Source: Desulfobacterales bacterium (lineage in GTDB: Bacteria; Desulfobacterota; Desulfobacteria; Desulfobacterales; Desulfosalsimonadaceae). From it: a DNA stretch of 6,390 bases. The notes beneath the pieces were generated by a model. It was not told where the DNA came from and did no database searches. It saw only the letters and a list, made by a program, of their open reading frames with translations. The position numbers were made by a program, and so were the translations under genes. Of this stretch, positions 1 through 6,270 are shown piece by piece (within the stretch, counting starts at the first letter, position 1; each line of letters begins with the position of its first letter). The DNA is taken from NCBI GenBank assembly GCA_007135795.1, contig SLIE01000051.1, forward strand, positions 1-6,390, read 5' to 3'.

Positions 1-116
1 CCAATCTCTGCGTCCGGCTCAAATTTTAATCCTCAAAATACGTCCAGTATTCCTGCGGTTAAAATTTTCGCCGTCCTTGACCTTGACGAAAAATCCTGGT
101 TTTCGTTCGGGCACTA
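1..116. repeat. 145-bp palindromic repeat element, partial copy (element bases 30-145)
   Basis: This is the right-hand part of an imperfect palindrome centred at base 44. Nested complementary blocks are visible: AATAC (37-41) with GTATT (47-51) around a GTCCA loop, AAATTTTAATCC (21-32) with GGTTAAAATTTT (57-68), and an end block GGTTTTCGTTCGGGCACTA (98-116). The partner of the end block lies at 6271-6289. No gene overlaps it. It looks like a non-autonomous MITE/REP-type element or a large cruciform-forming repeat. I recall similar sequences dispersed in Desulfobacterota genomes, but this is unverified memory. The first 29 bases of the element are missing here because the window starts inside it. 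Confidence 0.8.
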
Positions 117-603
117 AATAGGAAAAAGTCGTCGCAAACCCCCTGCACGGGTTGTGATAATGCCTGTACTCGTTTTTTTTTGGACTTTTCTATTTGAAGA
201 ACCGCATTTGGTTGATGGGTGTTCCCTCCAAATCTGTTATTGAATTCAATAGCTCGGATTGCTTCGGCGATGAGCAGCGTTTTTTGATTTTAACCAATGA
301 AACGGTCCTGCTTGTAGTCTATTTTGTTACATATCGAGTATTTGCGCATATTGTGATAGTTATTAAAGTATTAAATAGTTATAGATTTTAGTAGAAAAAA
401 TTTTACAATACCTAATTAAAGTGCTTATTATTGATATTTTTATCGTAGTCAAATCTTATTTTAAACCTTCTATTAGTAAATATCGTTTCGCATGTCAATT
501 AAAATAATACCAATATTATTTATTTTAACCATTATACTTATAAAATTATATACCATTAGTAGTTCATTTATTTACCATTTATCTTTGTAATAAGTACTTA
601 TTT
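117..603. other. AT-rich region without a convincing gene; two perfect 14-bp palindromes
   Basis: Bases 117-380 are mixed in composition and include a run of nine T at about 174-182. Bases 380-603 are very AT-rich. One 65-codon open frame (194-391) would need a TTG start, lacks a clear ribosome-binding site and shows no recognisable motif, so I do not call it. Two perfect palindromes stand out: TATTGAATTCAATA (238-251) and AATAAGTACTTATT (589-602). A third, ATTATCGATAAT, lies just outside at 631-642. I see no DnaA box, iteron array or clear promoter. Confidence 0.5.
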
Positions 604-728
604 ATGCTTCATTATTGCGAAAATTACGCAATTATCGATAATGATAGGCGCTTTAGCCCTGTTCATGCTGACAATATTACGAGAAAAGAGGCAATAACTG
701 CGGAGAAGATTGCATCCACGCGCACAAC

Positions 729-1055
729 ATGTCTGTTCGAGGCGAACACGCAGACGATCTCTCACAGATCGGGACTGAAATGTTGTTGGATATGCAGCAT
801 ATAATTATGCTGGAACAAGAATTTGTAGCGTCGTTGGAAATGCAGCGTATCGTTTTGCTGGAAGAACAGGAGTTTAATCTATATGAATTTCAGAAGCTTC
901 GTGAGCGGATCAATCATTAATTGCAGGAATTTAACGGTCGTTTCGCCCTGGTGGCCGGGTTGTTCATGGACGGTGAAGTACGTGACCTGATCGAGCAAAT
1001 CAGGATGGAAACCGAGACCCATATGGTTATCTTTGACCTTTTGGCAGATCCGTGA
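729..1055 (+). pseudogene. Small helical protein of unknown family, interrupted by one TAA
   Basis: One reading frame runs from ATG 729 to TGA 1053-1055 with a single in-frame TAA at 918-920. Both sides of the TAA read as amphipathic, charged helices: residues 30-60 are rich in E, L and Q (for example QRIVLLEEQEF, YEFQKLRERINH), and the part after the stop continues in the same style (LQEFNGRFALVAGLFMDG, then DLIEQIRMETETHM). Without the stop the product would be about 108 residues. GAA or CAA to TAA is one substitution, so I read this as a recently broken gene. No signal peptide, membrane segment or catalytic motif is visible. There is no good Shine-Dalgarno upstream of 729, so the true start is uncertain; the frame is open back to 672. 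Two separate small genes, or no gene at all, are the alternatives. I do not recognise the family. Confidence 0.4.
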
Positions 1056-1120
1056 CGATAAGTTAGCCCTCTTGATTTTTTGGATTTACTATTCAGCGCG
1101 AATTGATGATCCTGATAGAT

Positions 1121-1798
1121 CTAATATCTAAACCGGACAACACCGTTTGATCTAACTTCATTCAGTCCACAAAAGCCACCGCCCGTACAGGAGATCAGTC
1201 CGCCCTGGTGAAATGCAGCGGAAAGCACGCTATGGAAAATCCGGACTGGGGCAGTTGTTTTTAAGTGAGTCAAATTTTCGAGAATAATTCGGTCCGTGCC
1301 CAAAAGTATTTGGTGGATCAGTAAATCCATGTCACCGGCTGCGTCGGCAGAAATGCTATCAAAACCAACCCTCTTCAGCCTGAAATCGTTCAACCGGTGC
1401 GCCGCCTTCCTGTTCAGCACCGGATACCCTTCAAAATATCCGGGAGTGCCCCACAGGCGGTACCACCCGGTTCGGAACAACACAAAATCCGTTGCCTGTA
1501 TCATGGTCTCGTAGGGCATCAGGTCGCCGGCGGTAATTACCTTTTGTTCCGATACCATATCAATGCATATTTCCTCCCCGTAGAACGACGATACCGGCAT
1601 CCGGTCCAGGGTTATCCCACCGGCAAGAATATGACCCGGCGCATCCATGTGGGTCCCGGTGTGCGACAACATCGATATTCGGGTTTCCGCGAATCCGTCT
1701 TTGTCCAGGTCAAAAGGTTGAGCGAGCACGGGTGATTCCGTGCCCGGATAAACCGGCATGCCGAACTCGATGCGATGACTTAAATCAATAATTTTCAT
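1121..1798 (-). CDS. Cyclase/kynurenine formamidase family protein with a frameshifted C-terminus (probable recent pseudogene)
   Basis: This 225-residue frame belongs to the cyclase family (Pfam PF04199), metal-dependent hydrolases that include bacterial kynurenine formamidase (KynB). The fold starts with IDLSHRIEFGMPVYPG (residues 4-19). The diagnostic HTGTHMDAPGH follows at 46-56 and supplies the His/His/Asp/His metal site; the late conserved glutamate is in IILENLTHL (171-179). The substrate cannot be told; formamidase activity is one possibility among several for this family. The ATG at 1796-1798 is chosen because GGAGG lies 6 bases upstream; an ATG ten codons further up has no such site. 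The end is wrong: after HSV the family normally continues with LPL and an SPVRAVA-type strand. That text is present at 1162-1224, but one base out of frame and with TGA where glycine is expected. As read, the protein has an unrelated tail from about residue 193, so activity is doubtful. No operon partner is visible. Confidence 0.85.
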   Translation of the reverse strand: MKIIDLSHRIEFGMPVYPGTESPVLAQPFDLDKDGFAETRISMLSHTGTHMDAPGHILAGGITLDRMPVSSFYGEEICIDMVSEQKVITAGDLMPYETMIQATDFVLFRTGWYRLWGTPGYFEGYPVLNRKAAHRLNDFRLKRVGFDSISADAAGDMDLLIHQILLGTDRIILENLTHLKTTAPVRIFHSVLSAAFHQGGLISCTGGGFCGLNEVRSNGVVRFRY

Positions 1799-1804
1799 AT
1801 ATTT

Positions 1805-1809
1805 CCTCC
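1805..1809 (-). promoter_or_regulatory. Shine-Dalgarno GGAGG of the cyclase-family gene
   Basis: On the minus strand GGAGG is followed by AAATAT and then the ATG at 1798-1796, a standard spacing of 6. It decides the start in favour of the internal methionine over the ATG at 1828. Confidence 0.75.
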
Positions 1810-2027
1810 GTCCGACAAGCTCCGGCATGGCTAATCAGTTCCCTTGAAAAGAATCAGTATCCGATGCGAGTCGCCCATGGGTGCTATACATTGCCTGGCG
1901 GATGCCTCCTCAATTCCCACGGTCGTCATGTACAACGGTCGTTTGCGATCCCCCTGTACACTTTTGTTCGTGCAGGGCTATTACCAAACATTTTCTTTGC
2001 CAATTCGATGACCTGAATTTGCTCGAA

Positions 2028-2319
2028 AAGCACGATATCAAATTCCTCAAAGAAATCGTGATCGTTGATGTCCAGCCTTAGGAAATGGTCTCTTCTTTGG
2101 ACAACGCCGTCTCAATCATCCCTTTGGAAGCGCCAATTCTCACGACTTCGCCTTTCGAAAGAAGGTTGCAATTGGTCTGTGTTTGAGCTGTCACCGTAGT
2201 TACCGAGATCAAGAACATGTTCAGACTTGTTTAGATTAAGCTCAGTTATGAACCGGATTCCCCATTCTTTAGAGCGGCCAGAAGTCTTTTCGTACTTTTC
2301 TATCGAATTTGTGTGCCAT
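2028..2319 (-). pseudogene. Relic of a class I SAM-dependent methyltransferase
   Basis: The remnant must be read in several frames on the minus strand. It opens with ATG at 2319-2317 (MAHKFD), preceded by GGAGG at 2324-2328. After a shift, the frame from 2300 gives EKYEKTSGRSKEWG, then ELNLNKSEHVLDLG, which is the glycine-rich motif I strand and loop that bind S-adenosylmethionine in this fold. The loop itself is mutated (expected GCGDG, seen GNYGD). A second shift near 2170 leads to LLSKGEVVRIGASKGMIETA (2164-2105), which fits strand 2 and the following helix. That frame stops at TAA 2080-2078. A third frame gives LRLDINDHDFFEEFDIV, the strand 4 region, to about 2031. The block order matches the N-terminal half of Rossmann methyltransferases of the trans-aconitate methyltransferase type. 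The C-terminal half is absent or unrecognisable. At least three frame changes and one stop make function impossible. The methyl acceptor is unknown. Confidence 0.8.
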
Positions 2320-2446
2320 TTTTCCTCCAATCGAACATTGCGAATAAACGGCATCAAAAACGAGGAACGGGAGCTGTTTTTTTGCTTGCGGGTTTTACAT
2401 TCGTCATGAGACGCCGACGTAGGTGGCGCGCTTTGTGCATCATTGA

Positions 2447-3487
2447 ACAAGTAGATTCTACCAGCGGAACCATATCTACAACGAACCTGGAAATTATAGC
2501 AATGCAGGCGCACTGTGTTCCTTCGAAGCGGCGGGCTATGCGTTTAGCAGCGTGGTAAAACCGAAAACAGATGACGTATGGATCAATCAGTCGTTGCCAC
2601 ACAGGGAGGTAACGACCCACCAGCGTAACCATGCAAGTATTAAGCTCGGTGAGTTTGTTATCGAGCGGGACGGGACGCACTACCGCGACCTTCGCGTTGG
2701 CGCGCATATCATGTATCCGGCAGGTAATAGCTGCTGGTAAAATATGAAAACCGCAAAGACGCACGCTTTGTTGAGCTGCCCTATACACTTACCGTAAAGG
2801 CCGGCGCCCCGGGGTATCCTGACGGCGGCGATCGAATCCGTGCAGGAAACTGAAAAGGGCGAAGCGCTCGTTCAATGGTACAGCCATGGTGAACTCCCGG
2901 ATACGGCAATGGTTCGGTTGTTCCTGCATGATCATGTCAGGGGAGACTGCGATGAGGAGTAATTCGCCCACTTTGCTTTCCCAGTCGATAAACCAGTCAG
3001 GATTCCCGGTTTTGAGCGGGGATATGATTACAGCTTTTCCATCGCGGTACTCAGGGAAGTCTCGGAAACCGACCACGCCGGGCGTACGCATACTTCGTGC
3101 CGAGAATGCGCAGCGAAACCGTTCCGTTCACTCCCTGGGGAGCACTTTTACCGGTTCGCCCTGTGTGAAGGTAGTGAATTACGAATCTTATGCCAGGTTT
3201 GACAGAAGCGGTGATCTTTCAATCCGCATGCGGGTTTTGAATGAATCCGAAACACCCATGAATGAGGGATTGGACGCACCGAAATGGTCGAGGCGCCCGT
3301 CCCGGAAAGCGTGAGAGCAAGAATACCAGGAGCAATTCCCATGAGCCTGAGAAGCGACCACTACACCAATTACATAAACCTGGAAGGCGAGCTTTCCATG
3401 GACAAACAACACCTGCTTCAGGAAATCGATGATGTCCTGAAACTCGATGAAAGCACTTTCCGCCTCTTCTTTATCGGTAACCATTAG
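2447..3487 (+). pseudogene. Multiply frameshifted relic of a large protein of unknown family
   Basis: Protein-like text runs along the plus strand but changes frame repeatedly. The pieces are: 2447-2737 (RFYQRNHIYNEPGNYSNAG, KLGEFVIERDGTHYRDLRVG, stop TAA 2738); 2734-2850 (LVKYENRKDARFVELPYTL, stop TGA 2851); about 2840-3079 (QETEKGEALVQWYSHGELPD, in-frame TAA at 2960, then PVDKPVRIPGFERGYDYSF); about 3082-3165 (AYFVPRMRSETVPFTPWG, stop TGA 3166); about 3150-3266 (VVNYESYARFDRSGDLSIRM); and about 3266-3484 (EGELSMDKQHLLQEIDD, final TAG 3485-3487). Restored, it would exceed 340 residues and be rich in aromatic and charged beta-type sequence, without a transmembrane segment. The N-terminus is missing: TGA at 2444 precedes the first piece and no start is visible. 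I do not recognise the family. A 100-codon open frame on the opposite strand (2789-3091) is the main rival; I judge it an antisense shadow because it explains only the middle third. Confidence 0.55.
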
Positions 3488-3780
3488 TCATCACCTATGA
3501 ACCAGTGAACAGTCAGAATGGACTTGGCCGAAAAGCCAATCCGGCCAGGAGTGCTACCCCGCGGCTCTATCATATTTCAGTGGCTGATAGTTTCCTGCCA
3601 ACATAGTTCTCCTGAAATCTTATCTGGGGATATACCCAGCACTCACCCCTTATATCCTTCACAGCTGCACCAGCGCGAATATAGCGGTTTAAATCCCGGC
3701 GGGCTATCCCCTCATTTATGGTTATCTTTTTCGTATCTTTTTGAATCCCCACAGAACCAGGTGTACAAAATAATCGGTCA

Positions 3781-4161
3781 TCATAGATATGTGATCATTG
3801 AGATAAATGCACCCTGAGGATCACCGATCACGCAAAAACGCCCCACCTCGGGAATGTCCTGGGGCGGCAAAAAAATTTTACCGCCAAGTGCGACCGCTCT
3901 TTCCGCGGCGGCGTCCACGTCATCAACGGTGACATAAATTCCCCAGGTCGGTGGCATCGGACCCGCCTCTGCCGGTATAGTCATCATGCCTGCCACCTCT
4001 TCACCATTCGCCTTGACCATGGTGTAGGTCATCTCCTCCATCGGCGCATTCTCAAAACTCCAGCCGAAGAGTTGTCCGTAAAATGATTTGGCGGCGTCCA
4101 CATCGCCGGTCGCCAGCTCGCTCCAACTGATAGCGCCGTGTTTTTTGGTTTTTTCATCCAT
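3781..4161 (-). CDS. VOC (glyoxalase/bleomycin-resistance fold) family protein
   Basis: This intact 126-residue protein has the vicinal-oxygen-chelate fold. The N-terminal beta-alpha-beta unit shows HGAISWSEL (8-16), then DVDAAKSFYGQLFGW (20-34), the usual helix and FYxxLFGW signature. The second unit runs from WGIYVTVDDVDAAAERAVAL (73-92) to VGRFCVIGDPQGAFISMI (106-123), the typical closing GDPxGA strand pair. His8 is a candidate metal ligand. The length is normal for a single-domain two-module VOC protein. Such proteins include glyoxalases, dioxygenases and drug-binding proteins, so the substrate cannot be named; it should be soluble and cytoplasmic. The start at 4159-4161 is chosen for AGGAGGT at 4166-4172; an in-frame ATG twenty codons upstream lacks one. 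It lies 91 bp downstream of the YafY-type regulator on the same strand. A dyad in the gap suggests that the regulator controls it. Confidence 0.92.
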   Translation of the reverse strand: MDEKTKKHGAISWSELATGDVDAAKSFYGQLFGWSFENAPMEEMTYTMVKANGEEVAGMMTIPAEAGPMPPTWGIYVTVDDVDAAAERAVALGGKIFLPPQDIPEVGRFCVIGDPQGAFISMITYL

Positions 4162-4165
4162 GTTC

Positions 4166-4172
4166 ACCTCCT
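4166..4172 (-). promoter_or_regulatory. Strong Shine-Dalgarno AGGAGGT of the VOC gene
   Basis: On the minus strand AGGAGGT is followed by GAAC and then ATG. This near-perfect anti-16S match fixes the start at 4161 rather than the ATG at 4221, and suggests efficient independent translation of the VOC protein. Confidence 0.8.
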
Positions 4173-4215
4173 GAAAGTTAATGTTGGTATCGGTCATCAC
4201 TTTGCCACAACCTGG

Positions 4216-4231
4216 TGACAACCCTATGTCA
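4216..4231. promoter_or_regulatory. Candidate operator: perfect dyad TGACA-N6-TGTCA
   Basis: TGACA (4216-4220) and TGTCA (4227-4231) form a perfect 5-bp inverted repeat with a 6-bp spacer, in the 91-bp gap between the regulator stop and the VOC start. Its near edge lies 54 bp upstream of the VOC ATG, where an operator or activator site would be expected. The half-site spacing is about one helical turn, which suits a dimeric winged-helix protein. That the YafY-type neighbour binds it is inference. I could not define -35 and -10 boxes around it. Confidence 0.45.
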
Positions 4232-4252
4232 TCTTGTTTGGATGTTTTTAAA

Positions 4253-5254
4253 TTAATTCTGAGCGGAGTCAGGTGCCGGCCTAAAAAGGCGCTTCAGTTC
4301 AGAAGGGTGGTAATGGGTGAAAAGACGGGCCGCATGTTCAGCCATCAATTGTTTCAAGGCTTCCGGCGAAATCACCTCCACGGTGTCCACGTAAGAGAGC
4401 AGCCAATGGGCCATGTGATCATAGGATGCGGTGAGAAAGTGCATTTCGACCTGGCTGCCGGTATCTTTTTCCTCGACCAAACCAAAATAATATTTCTGGC
4501 TGCCCACATAAGGCATGATGCTTTTGTCAAAGCGCACGCAGGCGGACTTCACCTCCGATGCGTGAACCATTTTCTCGATCAGCCCGGATAAATCACTCCG
4601 GCGGGACGGATCGAAGATCTCGCCAAGCAGTTCAACGGAATGGATTCGATCCAAGCGAAAGTCCCGGTAGTCCTGGCGGAGCCGGCAAAAAGCGAGGAGG
4701 TGCCAGTGCTCCCCGTAGAAGCACAGTCCCAGGGGTTCGATGGCGCGGCGGGTGTTTTCGCTCTTGTAACCGGAGGTGTAGGATATATGGGCGACCTGGT
4801 TGCGGGATAGAATCGCCAGAATATCCGGCAGCAGGTCCTGGGGTGAAGCCTCCTGTGTGCGGGGACAGGGCTTGAGCACTTGAATATGCGCGGAGAGCGC
4901 ATCGAGACTTTCTTTTTCCGGGTCGCCCATGGCGGCTTTGATCTTGTCCAGAGCACAGGCATAGTCTCGGTTCGTCGTCAGGCCGCTGAATTTTTCGATG
5001 AGCTTTCCCCCCAGCAGAAGGGCTCGCGCCTGTTGATCGGTGAACATCACCGGTGGCAGATGATAGCCCGGCGCCAGGAAATACCCCTGGCCGGGTTCGA
5101 CGCCGATGGGAACTCCGGAATGCTCCAATGTGCGGATGTCCCGGTAAACGGTGCGCAGGCTTATGCTGAAACGCTCCGCGATCTCTTTTCCGGGAAGGAT
5201 GCGCCGGGTCTGCAGTTGCATTAAAATTGCGGTGAGACGGTCAATGCGATTCAT
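4253..5254 (-). CDS. YafY-type HTH-WYL transcriptional regulator
   Basis: The intact 333-residue protein has the three parts of the WYL family. Residues 2-55 form an N-terminal winged helix with recognition helix ISLRTVYRDIRTLEHSG (31-47) and the wing GVEPGQGYFL (51-60). A helical linker follows. The WYL sensor domain spans about 145-215, with IEPLGLCFYGEHWHLLAFCR (172-191) and RDFRLDRI (197-204); the name motif reads W184-H-L instead of W-Y-L. A WCX-type C-terminal extension (about 235-315) contains HWLLSYVDTVEV. WYL domains in studied regulators bind regulatory ligands, in some cases nucleic acids; the ligand here is unknown. The ATG at 5252-5254 matches the family start (MNRIDRLTAIL) and has AGGA six bases upstream. 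An ATG nine codons further up has no such site. No terminator separates it from the VOC gene, so the two are probably co-transcribed. The dyad in the gap could give the VOC gene its own control. Confidence 0.93.
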   Translation of the reverse strand: MNRIDRLTAILMQLQTRRILPGKEIAERFSISLRTVYRDIRTLEHSGVPIGVEPGQGYFLAPGYHLPPVMFTDQQARALLLGGKLIEKFSGLTTNRDYACALDKIKAAMGDPEKESLDALSAHIQVLKPCPRTQEASPQDLLPDILAILSRNQVAHISYTSGYKSENTRRAIEPLGLCFYGEHWHLLAFCRLRQDYRDFRLDRIHSVELLGEIFDPSRRSDLSGLIEKMVHASEVKSACVRFDKSIMPYVGSQKYYFGLVEEKDTGSQVEMHFLTASYDHMAHWLLSYVDTVEVISPEALKQLMAEHAARLFTHYHPSELKRLFRPAPDSAQN

Positions 5255-5749
5255 TGCCGGTCCTGTCGACGTGTCGTGCATGTGTGGAGATGATTGAGCC
5301 AGGACTCGGGCGCAGAAATGCCTGTCACGGCATTGCCCGCTTGTTCGAAGCCGACTGGTGCTGCTCTCTTCCTGTCTCTTGGATGACTAACACTCGCCTT
5401 AGACATTGATGTTTCATGGACCGCTCGTTCCAGACAATCCAATCCGCTTGACGTGTCGCCCAGATCTAAATACCTGCGACCGCCAGGGGCGCGTCTATTC
5501 TGGAAAGAAATGCGGATTGCTTCTGGCCGTCGGGGTGCCCCTGCTTTGCAAGTTCCCGGGAACTCCTCAAAAACAGCGTCGATCTCGTCCCTTGTATGAA
5601 TCCTGCCATAGCCTCACTATAATGGCATAATCAATAGCCGACGGCAAGGGCGTTGTCGCGAGGCATCGTCTGAAGGCGAGCGAAGCGAAGGCTCGTCGCA
5701 GACGAGAGCGACCGACAGGTAGCGGCCAACCTTGAATGCAAAGCTATAG
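5255..5749. other. Non-coding region with a GC-rich hairpin; no convincing gene
   Basis: Nothing recognisable is encoded here on either strand. A 74-codon plus-strand frame (5406-5630) and a long minus-strand open frame (5613 down to 5251) exist, but neither shows family motifs or a Shine-Dalgarno site. The minus-strand frame ends in an ATGA overlap with the regulator start, which arises easily when codon two begins with A. The segment includes the regulator's upstream region and, at its far end, the ragged start of the reverse-transcriptase fragment. I did not find a group II intron 5' boundary (GTGYG-type). Confidence 0.4.
5667..5704. other. GC-rich imperfect stem-loop
   Basis: CGTCTG (5667-5672) pairs with CAGACG (5699-5704), and CGAGC (5677-5681) pairs with GCTCG (5691-5695), leaving a 9-base loop, GAAGCGAAG. 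Outside, TCGC (5656-5659) could extend pairing with GCGA (5708-5711). No T-run follows, so it is not a terminator of the usual kind. It lies just upstream of the intron reverse-transcriptase fragment and may be intron RNA structure or a separate repeat; I cannot tell which. Confidence 0.4.
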
Positions 5750-6189
5750 CCGACGAACAGAAATGGTGCCGTCAAGCAGGCTCGCAGGCTCGGGAGTACA
5801 TTCGCAAAGGATACCGGATCGCGGTGGATATGGACCTATCGAAGTTCTTCGACACCGTAAACTATGACGTGCTGATGCGTTATGTGGCACGAAAGGTGCG
5901 GGATAAATGGGTACTGCGGCTGATCGGTAAATATCTTCGAGCCGGTATGATGGTCAAAGACCAATTACAGCAAACCCGAAAAGGCGCTCCCCAGGGAGTT
6001 CCTCTGTCACCACTGCTGGCCAATATCCTCTTGGATCATTTTAACAAAGAATTTGAGAAGCGTGGCCATAAGTTCGTGCGATATGCCGATGACTTCATGG
6101 TTCTGGTTAAAAGTCAATGTGCCGGCGAACGGATTGGTTTCCGTGGTAAGAATCAGATATTAAATTTTGGAAAGGTTCAAACCATGTGA
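5750..6189 (+). pseudogene. Internal fragment of a group II intron reverse transcriptase/maturase
   Basis: The retained part covers the core of the reverse-transcriptase domain. AVDMDLSKFFDTVNYDVL (5821-5874) carries the first catalytic aspartate. KGAPQGVPLSPLLANILL is block 4 (its QGVPLSP lies at 5992-6012), and FVRYADDFMVLVKSQ is block 5, with the catalytic YADD at 6082-6093. These are the group II intron-encoded type rather than retron or telomerase types. Homology ends near ERI (6135), and the frame runs on through unrelated codons to TGA 6187-6189. The N-terminal blocks, the last palm blocks, the maturase (X) domain and any endonuclease domain are missing, and no intron domain V is seen. 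The remnant is about 120 residues of a protein usually over 400 long. Upstream of 5777 the homologous frame (GAVKQ) is offset by an 8-bp duplication, and TAG at 5747 precedes it. The ATG/GTG near 5824 is not a real start. The element is dead. Confidence 0.88.
5777..5792 (+). repeat. Perfect 8-bp tandem duplication (CAGGCTCG x2) inside the RT fragment
   Basis: CAGGCTCG occurs at 5777-5784 and again at 5785-5792. Removing one copy joins the two halves of the RT frame into a continuous AVKQAREYIRKGYRIAVDM, the expected family text. The 8-bp gain is not a multiple of three and therefore explains the frameshift. It looks like replication slippage. Confidence 0.75.
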
Positions 6190-6270
6190 AGGGGCTTTTT
6201 CGAGTCAAAAATGACGAAATACTAAAAGCGATGATAAAGCATCAAAACTATGGTCAATAGAATGGTTACC

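Noticed and set aside
134..182. Possible terminator: AACCC/GGGTT stem with a downstream T-run
   Set aside because: The T-run starts about 25 bases after the weak 5-bp stem, and no gene ends just upstream.
1240..1760. Plus-strand frames of 72 and 112 codons opposite the cyclase gene
   Set aside because: They are shadows of the minus-strand gene, which has clear family motifs.
2789..3091. 100-codon open frame on the minus strand
   Set aside because: It is the exact codon antisense of the middle piece of the plus-strand relic, has no clear ribosome-binding site, and leaves the protein-like text on either side unexplained. I keep it only as the rival reading.
3570..3752. 60-codon minus-strand frame downstream of the VOC gene (GTG start)
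   Set aside because: There is no Shine-Dalgarno, no recognised family and a weak start. It could be a gene fragment, but I cannot support it.
3834..3866. Terminator-like structure on the minus strand: CGCCCC/GGGGCG stem followed by five T
   Set aside because: It lies inside the VOC coding region, where these bases encode the conserved PPQDIPEVGRFCV part. The loop is 18 bases long and the stem only 6 bp.
4181..5224. Several plus-strand and alternative minus-strand frames over the regulator
   Set aside because: They are arginine- and proline-rich shadows of the HTH-WYL gene in moderately GC-rich DNA.
5251..5613. 121-codon open frame on the minus strand ending in ATGA at the regulator start
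   Set aside because: The composition is not convincing, no motif or start signal is visible, and the ATGA overlap follows trivially from a second codon beginning with A.
6150..6260. 36-codon open frame (KGLFRVKNDEILKAMIKHQ) after the RT fragment
   Set aside because: It has no start codon with a ribosome-binding site and is too short to place. It may be a scrap of another gene.
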